This document shows, one piece after another, positions 8,337-16,538 of a DNA stretch of 64,000 nt; positions within the stretch are counted from its first letter, which is position 1, and each line of letters starts with the position of its first letter. Source of the DNA: CAXMQZ01 sp963707075 (GTDB lineage Bacteria > Acidobacteriota > Thermoanaerobaculia > Multivoradales > JAHEKO01). Below the pieces are notes generated by a model, which was given only the letters and a program-made list of their open reading frames with translations, was not told the DNA's origin and searched no databases. The stretch lies in contig CAVPOX010000015.1 of the NCBI GenBank assembly GCA_963707075.1, positions 1 to 64,000 of the forward strand, written 5' to 3'. The translations under genes and the position numbers were made by a program.

Positions 8337-10049
8337 ATGTCCAGGATCCTGGTAACCAGCGCCCTCCCTTATATCAACGGCATCAAGCACCTTGGCAATC
8401 TCGTCGGCTCCATGCTGCCGGCGGATGTCTACTCGAGGTTCCAGCGACAGCGGGGTCACGAGGTACTTTACATCTGCGCTACCGATGAGCATGGAACACC
8501 GGCTGAGCTGGCGGCGCTCGAGGCTGACTTGCCGGTGGCCGATTTCTGCCAGCAGCAGCATCAGATCCAGGCCGACATCTACCGGCGATTCGACCTCGCC
8601 TTCGACTACTTCGGGCGCAGCTCCTCGCCGCAGAATCGCGAGCTGACCCAGCATTTTTGCCGTCAGCTCGCCGACAATGGTCTGATCGAGGAGAGATCGA
8701 CTCAGCAGGTCTACTCGAAGACCGACGGTAGATTTCTCCCCGATCGCTACATCATCGGAACGTGCCCTCATTGTGGGTACGAAGCGGCCAGGGGAGATCA
8801 GTGCGAAAACTGCACGCGGGTGCTCGACCCTACCGATCTCGTTGATGCCAGATCCGCCGTATCGGGAAGTACCGCGCTCGAAGTGGTCGATACCCGTCAT
8901 CTTTTCTTGCTGCAATCGCAGCTCGCCGGTCGGCTGGAGGAGTGGATCGACAGCCGTGTCGGTTGGCCCAACCTGGTGACCTCGATTGCCAAGAAGTGGC
9001 TCAATGAGGGCCTGCGAGATCGTGGAATTACGCGCGATCTGTCGTGGGGTGTACCGGTAGATCGACCGGGCTTCGAGGACAAGGTCTTCTATGTCTGGTT
9101 CGATGCGCCAATCGAGTACCTCGCCGCAACCTGGGAGTGGGCTGACGAGGCTCCGGAGGAGAGGGACTGGAAGTCCTGGTGGTACGAAGCCGATGACGTG
9201 CGCTACGTCCAGTTCATGGCCAAGGACAATATTCCCTTCCATACCATCAGCTTTCCCGGGACGATCCTGGGTTCGGGTGAGCCCTGGAAGCTGGTCGACT
9301 TCGTCAAGGGCTTCAACTGGCTCAACTACTACGGTGGCAAGTTCTCGACCAGTCGCAGACGCGGCGTCTTCATGGACCAGGCGTTGGAGAAGTTCCCGGC
9401 CGACTACTGGCGCTATTGGCTGATCGCCAATGCCCCCGAGAGTGACGATACGGTCTTCACGTTCGAGTTCTTCGCCAATGGCGTCAACAAGGATCTCGCA
9501 GACACTTTTGGCAACTTTGTCAATCGATGCCTGAAGTTCGCCAAGAGTCGCTTTGAAGGCAAGGTGCCGGACGGCGGTGAGCCAGGGGACGACGAGCGGA
9601 AAATGGTGGAGGAGTTGCAGGCGCGGGTCGATGCCTACACCGTCAACCTGGACGAAATGCAATTCCGCAAGGCGCTCGGCCAACTTCGCGCCATCTGGGG
9701 CCTGGGCAATGAATACCTCACTCACGCCGCCCCCTGGAAGGTCATCAAGGAAGATCCGGAAAGAGCTGGAATGATTGTCAGAACGGCGCTGCAACTCATC
9801 CGGCTCTATGCCGTGATCTCCTGGCCCGTGATTCCCTCCACCAGTGCCAAGGTACTTGCGGCAATGGGTTGCGAGACGGGCATGCCCATCTGGCCTCGGC
9901 AGGACATTCGGCAAGAGCTGGAGTTGTTGCCGGCCGGCCGGGAGCTCGGAGAGCTCGACATCCTGTTTCGCAAGATCACTCCCGAGGAGCAGGAAGATCT
10001 CGAAGCGGAATTCGGGGGCGCCGAATCAGCCGACTCAACTGTCGACTGA
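8337..10049 (+). CDS. metG: Methionyl-tRNA synthetase
   Basis: A 570-residue class I synthetase that charges tRNA-Met. The HIGH-type motif is HLGN in GIKHLGNLVGSMLPAD, followed by YICATDEHGTP. A zinc knuckle is formed by CPHCGYEAARGDQCENC. The substrate-pocket block is WFDAPIEYLAATWEW. The KMSKS equivalent reads KFSTSRRRGVF; the KFSxSRxxGVF form and the HLGN..GS.LPAD block resemble archaeal/eukaryal MetRS, and the usual second lysine is Thr. The anticodon-binding helical domain completes the protein, and there is no C-terminal tRNA-binding (EMAP) extension. The last 15 bases overlap the end of the convergent MFS gene. Confidence 0.96.
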   Translation: MSRILVTSALPYINGIKHLGNLVGSMLPADVYSRFQRQRGHEVLYICATDEHGTPAELAALEADLPVADFCQQQHQIQADIYRRFDLAFDYFGRSSSPQNRELTQHFCRQLADNGLIEERSTQQVYSKTDGRFLPDRYIIGTCPHCGYEAARGDQCENCTRVLDPTDLVDARSAVSGSTALEVVDTRHLFLLQSQLAGRLEEWIDSRVGWPNLVTSIAKKWLNEGLRDRGITRDLSWGVPVDRPGFEDKVFYVWFDAPIEYLAATWEWADEAPEERDWKSWWYEADDVRYVQFMAKDNIPFHTISFPGTILGSGEPWKLVDFVKGFNWLNYYGGKFSTSRRRGVFMDQALEKFPADYWRYWLIANAPESDDTVFTFEFFANGVNKDLADTFGNFVNRCLKFAKSRFEGKVPDGGEPGDDERKMVEELQARVDAYTVNLDEMQFRKALGQLRAIWGLGNEYLTHAAPWKVIKEDPERAGMIVRTALQLIRLYAVISWPVIPSTSAKVLAAMGCETGMPIWPRQDIRQELELLPAGRELGELDILFRKITPEEQEDLEAEFGGAESADSTVD

Positions 10050-11252
10050 CTCGCTGAGCGACCATCGCCTGAGGACCAGCCACCCCACCGCAGCCACGAG
10101 GATCTCCAACAAGCCACAGATCACGAAGGCAGAACCGAACCCGAAGGTTCGGAAGGCCCAGGCTCCCAGCACCGGGCCGATGGTGAACCCCAGCGATCCC
10201 GCGAGGTTGAAGCCGCCCATGGCACTGGCGCGTGTAACACGATCGCTCCAGCGGGCGGTCAGCAAGATGGCGGGAGGGAACATCACCGCTGCCAGGACCC
10301 CCAGAGTCACCATCATGGGGCGCAGGGCCGCGAGACTCGATACACCGACCCAGCAGAGGACGATGCCGTAGAGCAGGGAACCCACAACGAGCGGCAGGGT
10401 CGGGCCGGTGCGCTCTGCGAGTCTGCCGGTGAAGTACTGAAGGGCTGCAAACGGGAGCAGAAAGAGCGCCAGATAGCGTCCCCGAATCGCCGGGTCGTCG
10501 GCCCCGAGAGAGTCGAGATAGAGGGGGAACACAACGACAAAGAGACCAACGGCGAGCCGATCGACAAAGTGGAACAGCATCGGCACGAGGAGTCGGGGGC
10601 TGTCTCGCAGGGCTCGCATCACGTTGCTCAGTTTGCCTTGGGGTCTGAGCTGAGGCGAGTCCTGCAGGCCGAGTGCGGCAAGGATCGACAGGCCCAGGAA
10701 GATGGCAGCGGCTACCGCCAAGGGCGCCCGGACACCGAACCAGCGACTGATATAGCCACCCATCGGAGCGCCAAGGGCGACACCGAAGATCAACGAGGCT
10801 CCCATCAATCCCATATACCGTCCCTGGCGAGGTCGATCTGGATGGTCGAGCATCATGGCCATGACTGTCGACCATCCCATGACCGAGAAGGCCCCTTGCA
10901 CGAAACGCAGAGCCAGCAGCGTGTCTATCGACTGGATGCGACCGTAGAGCGCATAGGCCAGGGCCGATCCCAGGAAGCCGATAACCACAAAAGGCTTACG
11001 GCGGCCCAGACGGTCACTTAGCAGGCCCCAGATCGGAGCGAAGATGATGTAGGCGAGTGTCTCGACAGAGAAGAAGAGCGTCGCTTGGGTGACCGTCCCG
11101 GAGAGATCGTCGATGATGAACTCTTTGAGCCCGGCGACCACCAGGGTCAGATTGAACATGGCGCCCAGGAGGAGCAGGCAGGGCAGGACAATGAGCTCGG
11201 CCTTGAAGGCCGGTCTGGCAGGGCTCAGGTGCTCTGGGGCAGGTGTCCGCAA
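10035..11252 (-). CDS. MFS transporter
   Basis: A 405-residue major facilitator carrier with twelve predicted membrane segments. The signature loop between segments 2 and 3 reads GLLSDRLGRRKP, and a second copy after segment 8 reads GRLAERTG. The family moves small solutes or drugs with protons; the substrate is unknown. I prefer the TTG at 11252, nine bases after AGGGAC; a frame open to 11411 adds about 53 polar residues with no membrane segment. The gene converges with metG, overlapping it by 15 bases, and diverges from feoA. Confidence 0.87.
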   Translation of the reverse strand: MRTPAPEHLSPARPAFKAELIVLPCLLLLGAMFNLTLVVAGLKEFIIDDLSGTVTQATLFFSVETLAYIIFAPIWGLLSDRLGRRKPFVVIGFLGSALAYALYGRIQSIDTLLALRFVQGAFSVMGWSTVMAMMLDHPDRPRQGRYMGLMGASLIFGVALGAPMGGYISRWFGVRAPLAVAAAIFLGLSILAALGLQDSPQLRPQGKLSNVMRALRDSPRLLVPMLFHFVDRLAVGLFVVVFPLYLDSLGADDPAIRGRYLALFLLPFAALQYFTGRLAERTGPTLPLVVGSLLYGIVLCWVGVSSLAALRPMMVTLGVLAAVMFPPAILLTARWSDRVTRASAMGGFNLAGSLGFTIGPVLGAWAFRTFGFGSAFVICGLLEILVAAVGWLVLRRWSLSESVDS

Positions 11253-11349
11253 GATATTGTCCCTGATCGAGTTCGACTCAGCGGGTCCGGGTGGGCGTGA
11301 TGGTATGTGATCCGGAGCTTCCCGCCAAGCCTGCAGTGGGCCGAACGAA

Positions 11350-11358
11350 TGGTAGAAT
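11350..11358 (+). promoter_or_regulatory. Putative extended -10 upstream of feoA
   Basis: TGGTAGAAT fits TGnTATAAT with one mismatch. It lies about 110 bases before the feoA start. I see no convincing Fur box between them. Confidence 0.35.
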
Positions 11359-11467
11359 TGCGCCAGGATGGCCTCGCAGCGAGGCTCGAGATCTGATTTT
11401 GGAAGTGACAACTCCAGTCGAGGGTGATGATGGCGTCGATGATGTCCTGGGTTCGCCGGAGGAGTGG

Positions 11468-11722
11468 GTGCATCTGGACGCGATCGAACCGTCTCATTGC
11501 GGGCTTGTCGCTTCAGTACAGGCCGGTGAGAGTGAGATCGAGCGACTCAAGTCGATGGGTGTCTGTGTTGGGCGCCGGTTGATGCTGGTGCGTGCCGGAG
11601 ATCCAATGATCGTCAAAGTGCTCGGCTCCCGACTTGGCATCTCCGCCCGATTAGCGCGGAGTGTGATGGTCATCCCTTGCAGCGGAGACGCTTTTCTCAG
11701 CGTCCCGAAAGCGGATAGCTGA
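11468..11722 (+). CDS. feoA: FeoA-type SH3-domain protein
   Basis: An 84-residue FeoA protein, the small cytosolic SH3-like partner of the ferrous iron transporter FeoB. Family landmarks are LKSMGVCVGRRLMLVRAGDP and the C-terminal RLARSVMVIP strand. The GTG at 11468 is chosen because GGAGG sits five bases upstream and gives the normal FeoA length; an open frame reaching back to 11291 adds 59 residues that do not fit the family. feoB follows after 24 bases in the same reading frame, separated by two TGA stops. Confidence 0.85.
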   Translation: MHLDAIEPSHCGLVASVQAGESEIERLKSMGVCVGRRLMLVRAGDPMIVKVLGSRLGISARLARSVMVIPCSGDAFLSVPKADS

Positions 11723-11734
11723 GTGCTGATTGCC

Positions 11735-11749
11735 AGGTGAGGGTCGATC
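11735..11749 (+). promoter_or_regulatory. Shine-Dalgarno and probable ATC start of feoB
   Basis: AGGTGA at 11735-11740 is a direct match to the canonical ribosome-binding sequence and lies six bases before ATC at 11747. No ATG, GTG or TTG exists in frame between the stop at 11738-11740 and the Walker A motif. Confidence 0.45.
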
Positions 11750-13780
11750 ATCTCTACTGTCCAACTACCTAACCGTTCGGGTCGAAGAAGTACTGGCCCT
11801 GAGGAGTCCTGTGTCGCGCTGGTCGGCAATCCGAATGCCGGCAAGACGACCCTGTTCAACAGCTTGACTGGGTTGCGCGCCAAGACTGCAAATTTCCCGG
11901 GAACCACGATCGAACGACGTCTGGGACACACCCGCCTCGCCAGCCGCCGGGTTCGAGTTCTCGATCTCCCCGGTCTCTACAGCCTTTCCTCTGCCAACGA
12001 CGAAGAGCGCATCGTGCGGGAAGCGCTGCTGGGCCACCTGCCGAATCAGCCCCGCCCGGACGCGATCGTGTTGTTGCTCGACGCGACGAATCTGGAGCGC
12101 AACCTCTATCTCGCCAGCCAGGTACTGGAGTTGGGGCTGCCTACGGTCGTCGCCTTGAACATGGTCGACCTGGCCGAGCGCAGGGCAATCGAGATCGATA
12201 TCGAACGACTATCCACCGAGCTGCGCTGCCCAGTGGTGCCAGTTGTGGCGCGAACAGGCCGAGGCGTCGACGGTTTGAGGCACGAGTTGGAGCTCCTGGT
12301 GGGTCCTGCCTCTAAGCCCTCCATACTGGAGACGGGAGAAGGCCTTTGCGAGTGCACGGGCTGCCCCTATAAAGCTCGATACGACTGGGCGGAAGAGGTC
12401 GGCTCGCGCTGCGTCAACGGTCGGACCCATGCCGATGCGGCTCAGACTGATCGACTCGATGCCGTCTTGACCCATCCTTGGGTCGGTGTCGGTGTCTTTC
12501 TGGGGATCATGTTTGCCGTATTCGCGATGATTTTCTGGGTGGCCCAGTATCCGATGGGCTGGATCGACTCCGGGTTCGCTCTCGTCGGCTCTACGGTCGG
12601 CCAGTGGCTGCCTCCGGGAAATCTGCGTAGCCTGTTTGTGGATGGAGTGATCGGGGGCGTCGGCGGCGTTCTGGTATTTCTGCCCCAGATTGGCATCCTC
12701 TTTCTGTTTCTCGCTCTGCTGGAAGACACGGGCTACCTTGCTCGGGCGGCCTTCGTCATGGACAGATTGATGCGTCGTGTCGGGCTACCGGGCAAGGCCT
12801 TCGTACCGATGCTGTCGGCGCATGCCTGCGCTGTGCCAGCCATCATGTCGGCCCGTGTCATCGAGTCGAAGCGGGATCGTCTGGTGACGATGCTGGTCCT
12901 GCCGCTGCTGAGCTGTTCGGCGCGGATTCCGGTCTACGCCATGATCACGGCCCTGCTCTTCCCAGATCGCCCCTTGCTGGCCGCCCTGGTCTTCACTGGT
13001 GCCTACACGCTCGGCATCGTGGCGGCTCTGGCCATGGCCTTTGTCTTCAAGCACACCCTCCTTCCCGGGGAGACGAAGCCACTTGTCCTCGAGCTGCCGG
13101 GGTACAAAATGCCCAGTCTGCGAACGGCCCTGCACGCCACCCTGGATCGCTGTCGGATCTTCGTCAAGCGGGCGGGCACCGTCATCCTGGCGGTTTCGAT
13201 CGTGCTCTGGTTCCTGGCCACATTTCCCAAGAGTCCGGCCCCCCAGGAAGCGGTCCAGATGCTGGCGGCCGCCGACGAGCTGGTCGACCAGGGCGATACG
13301 GAAACTGCGACGGAACTGCGTCAGCAGGCCGATCGGCTAACATCGCAAAACAATCTGTCACAGTCGTTTGCCGGTCGCCTGGGGCACCGGATCGAACCCC
13401 TGATTGCGCCACTCGGCTTCGACTGGCAGATCGGGGTTGGGATCGTCAGCTCGTTCGCGGCTCGAGAGGTCATCGTCTCAACGTTGGCGGTAGTTTATGG
13501 CGTTGGAGAAGCAGCGGCTGAAGAGAGTCCGGGCTCGCTGTACGACAGTTTGCGAGCGGCGACCCGCTCAGACGGTTCTCCCGTCTTTACGACGGCAACA
13601 AGCGTGAGCCTGCTTGTGTTCTACGTTTTGGCGATGCAGTGTCTGTCGACGCAGGCGGTCACGCGGCGAGAGACAGGGGGTTGGCGCTGGCCCCTGTTCC
13701 AGCTGGGGTACATGACGGTCCTGGCCTACGTCGCGTCACTGGCCGTCTACCAGCTCTTGAACAGCCTGGGTGTGGCCTGA
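11747..13780 (+). CDS. feoB: FeoB ferrous iron transporter
   Basis: The inner-membrane Fe(II) transporter, 677 residues from the start proposed here. The N-terminal G domain has P-loop GNPNAGKTT (residues 27-35), TANFPGTT (switch I), DLPG (G3) and NMVD (G4). A cysteine-rich insert, CECTGCPY, with a later Cys, precedes the membrane core. The membrane part has the Gate motifs and ends with EVIVSTLAVVYG and several helices. The first in-frame conventional start is TTG 11864, which would delete the P-loop, so translation must begin upstream at a non-standard codon; ATC 11747 (or 11750) is best placed. A sequencing error is the main alternative. Confidence 0.93.
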   Translation: MISTVQLPNRSGRRSTGPEESCVALVGNPNAGKTTLFNSLTGLRAKTANFPGTTIERRLGHTRLASRRVRVLDLPGLYSLSSANDEERIVREALLGHLPNQPRPDAIVLLLDATNLERNLYLASQVLELGLPTVVALNMVDLAERRAIEIDIERLSTELRCPVVPVVARTGRGVDGLRHELELLVGPASKPSILETGEGLCECTGCPYKARYDWAEEVGSRCVNGRTHADAAQTDRLDAVLTHPWVGVGVFLGIMFAVFAMIFWVAQYPMGWIDSGFALVGSTVGQWLPPGNLRSLFVDGVIGGVGGVLVFLPQIGILFLFLALLEDTGYLARAAFVMDRLMRRVGLPGKAFVPMLSAHACAVPAIMSARVIESKRDRLVTMLVLPLLSCSARIPVYAMITALLFPDRPLLAALVFTGAYTLGIVAALAMAFVFKHTLLPGETKPLVLELPGYKMPSLRTALHATLDRCRIFVKRAGTVILAVSIVLWFLATFPKSPAPQEAVQMLAAADELVDQGDTETATELRQQADRLTSQNNLSQSFAGRLGHRIEPLIAPLGFDWQIGVGIVSSFAAREVIVSTLAVVYGVGEAAAEESPGSLYDSLRAATRSDGSPVFTTATSVSLLVFYVLAMQCLSTQAVTRRETGGWRWPLFQLGYMTVLAYVASLAVYQLLNSLGVA

Positions 13781-13793
13781 AGGCGGCCTTCAG
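13777..13793. terminator. Bidirectional hairpin between feoB and TPR gene
   Basis: CTGAAGG, a three-base loop and CCTTCAG form a perfect 7-bp stem that covers both stop codons of the convergent genes. The plus-strand downstream sequence (ATCTTGTTG) is only mildly T-rich. Confidence 0.4.
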
Positions 13794-14311
13794 ATCTTGT
13801 TGCCAGTGGGGTCGACCGATTTGCCCTGGGTCAGCGAGTGCCTGAGTTTGCCGAGGGTCTTGTTGATCGGATGGCTGCGCGACAGGAATGGCAGCACAGG
13901 TCGGCGACGGAAACCGATCTCACGAGCCAGTTTGATGGCCTCAGGATGACGCGCATTCAGCTGCAGCGCCTTCTGTAAAGCTTCGATCGCCTTGCCCCGC
14001 CGGTGCCGCAGGAGAAAGACGCGGGCCAGGAGTACGTAGTTCTCAGGCTCGTAGAACTGGACCTTGATGGCGTGCTGGCACAGAGCCAAACCCTCTTTCC
14101 CTCGTTTCTCGTAGCGAGCAATGCCATAGCCCAGGTAGGAATAGAAGAGGCCGGGCAGCTCGGTGCCTTGCCGGTCCGCCTCGGCGATCCTGCCGAGAAT
14201 GTCCATGCCGGCTTTCCATTTGCCAGCGCGACAGAGCTCGATCCCGCGCTGCGAAGCCTCTTGCAGCTGGGTCTTGCTCGTGTCGGAGTTGATCGTCTGC
14301 TCAGCTGTCAT
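13790..14311 (-). CDS. TPR-repeat protein
   Basis: A 173-residue soluble protein with two to three tetratricopeptide-type helical repeats (for example GIELCRAGKWKAGMDILG, and AIEALQKALQLNARHPEAIK). No signal peptide is evident and the N-terminus is polar. TPR arrays mediate protein-protein contacts; the partner is unknown. The start overlaps the end of the DUF1801 gene by 11 bases, so it is probably translated as the last gene of the M48-DUF1801-TPR unit. Confidence 0.75.
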   Translation of the reverse strand: MTAEQTINSDTSKTQLQEASQRGIELCRAGKWKAGMDILGRIAEADRQGTELPGLFYSYLGYGIARYEKRGKEGLALCQHAIKVQFYEPENYVLLARVFLLRHRRGKAIEALQKALQLNARHPEAIKLAREIGFRRRPVLPFLSRSHPINKTLGKLRHSLTQGKSVDPTGNKI

Positions 14312-14666
14312 CTAACTTTGCTGCCTGCTTCAAAAGACTACCGTACCACCGTCGTCGAATCTCTTCGGTGCGGTACACCTTGATGTGTCGCAACTTTTTT
14401 CCTTCGCCCTCGAGAAGCCCTTTTGGGTCGTCGAGCTCGATGCCCCGGTAGAAGCCGAGGTTGGCATGATCGCCTGCTGCAGCCAGATAACAGACGATGT
14501 GGTTCAGGGAGTAAACGGGTCGGCCCCACTTGATCTCTTCCTTTGCCTCGGGGATTTCCTCGCGTACCAGCTCGCGCAGATCCTCCAGAAGCGGACGGAC
14601 CGATGCGGACGCGTTCTGAATGAATTCCTCCACCGGGATGTCGGCTGGTCTCTGGCGCTTGGTCAT
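14301..14666 (-). CDS. DUF1801 (YdhG-like) protein
   Basis: A 121-residue cytosolic protein of the DUF1801/YdhG family. It shows the family pattern: an N-terminal helical region (VRPLLEDLRELVREEIPEAKEEIKWGRP), a strand VYSLNHIVCYLAAAGDHANLGFY, and a C-terminal segment RHIKVYRTEEI. Biochemical function of the family is not established; the fold is frataxin-like. Its ATG shares one base with the stop of the M48 peptidase gene (TGATG), a sign of coupled translation. Confidence 0.82.
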   Translation of the reverse strand: MTKRQRPADIPVEEFIQNASASVRPLLEDLRELVREEIPEAKEEIKWGRPVYSLNHIVCYLAAAGDHANLGFYRGIELDDPKGLLEGEGKKLRHIKVYRTEEIRRRWYGSLLKQAAKLDDS

Positions 14667-16393
14667 CAGCCCTCCAGCACCATCTTCTCTCGCAGCCGCT
14701 GTGCGGCGGGCGAGTTGGGGGCGTAGGTCAGGATCTGCTGGATGCGCTCGATTCCCTTTACGTGGTCTCCGACGCTTTGATAGAGCACCAGCTCGCCATA
14801 AAGCTCGTCCGCCAGCTGATCGAGGCGTTTCGCCACGGCTGTTGCGTGCTGGCCTTCCGGATACTCCGCCAGGTAGTTGGCGCCATTGGAGAGCTCCTCG
14901 AATCTGGAGGCCAGAGCTTTCAGGCGCTGGGTCGCGGTATCCCTGATCTCGGAGTCATCCGACTCCTGAGCCAACTGTTCCAGGGCCGCCAGGCTGGTCA
15001 ATCGCGGTGTGACATTGCGCAGACCTGTTCTTGCGCGGAGGCCAGATGCGCTCTCGGGATCGGCCTTCCAGGCCCGCAGGAACCGGCTCACTGCGTCCTC
15101 CTCGCGGCCGAGGCGTGCATACGCCTCACCCAGTGCCAGGGAGACTTGCGGGATCTCAGGGGAGTTCGGATAGTTGACGGCAAAGGCCTCCAGGAACTCG
15201 GTCTCGTAGATTCCTCCCTGCATGATCTCGACCGCCTTGGGGTAGTTGTCCCGCAGCGTCGCTTCCATCGCCTCGAGCTCCGTCGCCAAGGTCTCTACCA
15301 GGGGGCTGTCGGGGGTCAGGCTCTTCACCTCATCGAGATTCCTTTCGTAATCTGCGATGACGGGTTTCCACTCCTGAGAAGTTGGTTTCTGTTGCTCGAC
15401 CTCTTCCCGCAGCCCGTGCAATTGGGTCAGCCGGATCTCGTCAGCGGCAGGTCCCTGAGGCCAGGCCAGCAGAGCACGATCCTCGAGGAGGTCGACAAAG
15501 GGTGGCTCCATGTCGCTCTCTTCGAGAAAGTCCAGCAGCACCTTCTGGGTGCGTTGACGATACTCGTCGGCCGACGAGGGTTCCTGGATCTTCAGCAGCT
15601 GCTGCCGCACCGAGGCGGCCTGTACCCTCTCTTCGAAAAACGGATGAGTGCGCCAGTACCCATACTCCTTGGACTGCGGCATGTGCGTGCGCATCTTGTC
15701 CATCAACTGGCGGGTACCCTGGGGATCGTAGCCTGCAGCGGCTGCGAAGCGTTGGCCTTCGTCATCCGCTTCGTCTTCAAAGCCCCGGCTATGACTGCGC
15801 AGCAACAACTCGCTGAAGACCGCACCGGCAGCCGCCGTTCCCTGGATCAGATCACCCGACCCGCCGCGGTCGGTTCGTCCGTATGGATCGCGAGGATAGG
15901 GAGCGGATTCCTTCGAGCCCCCACCCTGACTGGCAGCAATGATCACACCGGCAAGTAGCGCCTGACTGAGGACATTGAGCAGCGTTGCCCGGCGCTGCAT
16001 CCGCGTCCCATGTTGCAGGACCACGTGTCCGATTTCATGTCCCAGGAGGCCGGCCAACATGTCGTCGTTGAGGCCCAGATTGAGCATGCCGCGGGTGAGA
16101 AAGATCTGGCCACCCGGCAGAGCGAAGGCGTTCGGCTCCGGCATGTCGATAAGGTAGAAGGTGAACGGAAAGTCCTCGAATTTCGACTCCTTGGCGATGC
16201 GATACCCGATGTCGATCACCCGCCGCATCTCTTCCGGGTTCTCATACGGGCCGTAGTAGGCCAGAGCCTGCATGGCAGCCGATTGACTCTTCTCGAAGAG
16301 GTCTGGCTTGGCAATCGATTGCGCCACTACCGGTTGCCCCGATACCGCAAAGATCAGGCAAAACCTCAGCAACAAAGACTTGAATCGGCCCAT
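14666..16393 (-). CDS. M48-family zinc metallopeptidase with C-terminal helical repeats
   Basis: A 575-residue exported peptidase. The signal peptide occupies residues 1-25. The M48 zinc site is LLGHEIGHVVLQHG (His119, Glu120, His123), with the third ligand Glu in FEDEADDEGQRFA. Residues 300-575 form a helical, TPR-like tail rich in Glu and Ala. The layout matches BepA/YfgC-type periplasmic proteases, which handle outer-membrane protein assembly. ATG 16393 is chosen because a signal peptide begins there; an open frame back to 17017 lies antisense to the thiolase gene and is not coding. Confidence 0.9.
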   Translation of the reverse strand: MGRFKSLLLRFCLIFAVSGQPVVAQSIAKPDLFEKSQSAAMQALAYYGPYENPEEMRRVIDIGYRIAKESKFEDFPFTFYLIDMPEPNAFALPGGQIFLTRGMLNLGLNDDMLAGLLGHEIGHVVLQHGTRMQRRATLLNVLSQALLAGVIIAASQGGGSKESAPYPRDPYGRTDRGGSGDLIQGTAAAGAVFSELLLRSHSRGFEDEADDEGQRFAAAAGYDPQGTRQLMDKMRTHMPQSKEYGYWRTHPFFEERVQAASVRQQLLKIQEPSSADEYRQRTQKVLLDFLEESDMEPPFVDLLEDRALLAWPQGPAADEIRLTQLHGLREEVEQQKPTSQEWKPVIADYERNLDEVKSLTPDSPLVETLATELEAMEATLRDNYPKAVEIMQGGIYETEFLEAFAVNYPNSPEIPQVSLALGEAYARLGREEDAVSRFLRAWKADPESASGLRARTGLRNVTPRLTSLAALEQLAQESDDSEIRDTATQRLKALASRFEELSNGANYLAEYPEGQHATAVAKRLDQLADELYGELVLYQSVGDHVKGIERIQQILTYAPNSPAAQRLREKMVLEG

Positions 16394-16454
16394 AGTCCCA
16401 GATCCAAAGTCTAGCAGCATCGCGGCGGCGTTTCCGTGACGGATCAACACCTGG

Positions 16455-16474
16455 AGGGTGACGGAATTCACCCT
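16455..16474. promoter_or_regulatory. Inverted repeat upstream of thiolase gene
   Basis: AGGGTGA and TCACCCT are 7-bp inverted arms with a six-base spacer in the divergent gap between the M48 and thiolase genes. The size and symmetry suit a dimeric repressor such as a TetR or FadR type, but no such regulator gene is in the window. Confidence 0.4.
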
Positions 16475-16538
16475 GATTACCTGTCGTGTCGCTGCAACCT
16501 GGGGTAGAGTTCTCTGCGGACAAAGGGGGTAGATAGCG

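Noticed and set aside
8295..9914. A 539-residue open frame on the minus strand opposite metG
   Set aside because: It lies fully antisense to a certain gene and shows no domain; GC-rich third-position bias creates such frames.
11864..13780. TTG 11864 as the feoB start
   Set aside because: It removes the P-loop that is plainly encoded upstream in the same frame.
11468..13780. A single FeoA-FeoB fusion read through two TGA codons
   Set aside because: TGA ends many other genes here, and AGGTGA just before ATC explains separate initiation.
14762..15958. A 398-residue plus-strand frame opposite the M48 peptidase
   Set aside because: Antisense to a gene with a clear HExxH site; no homology-like motif.
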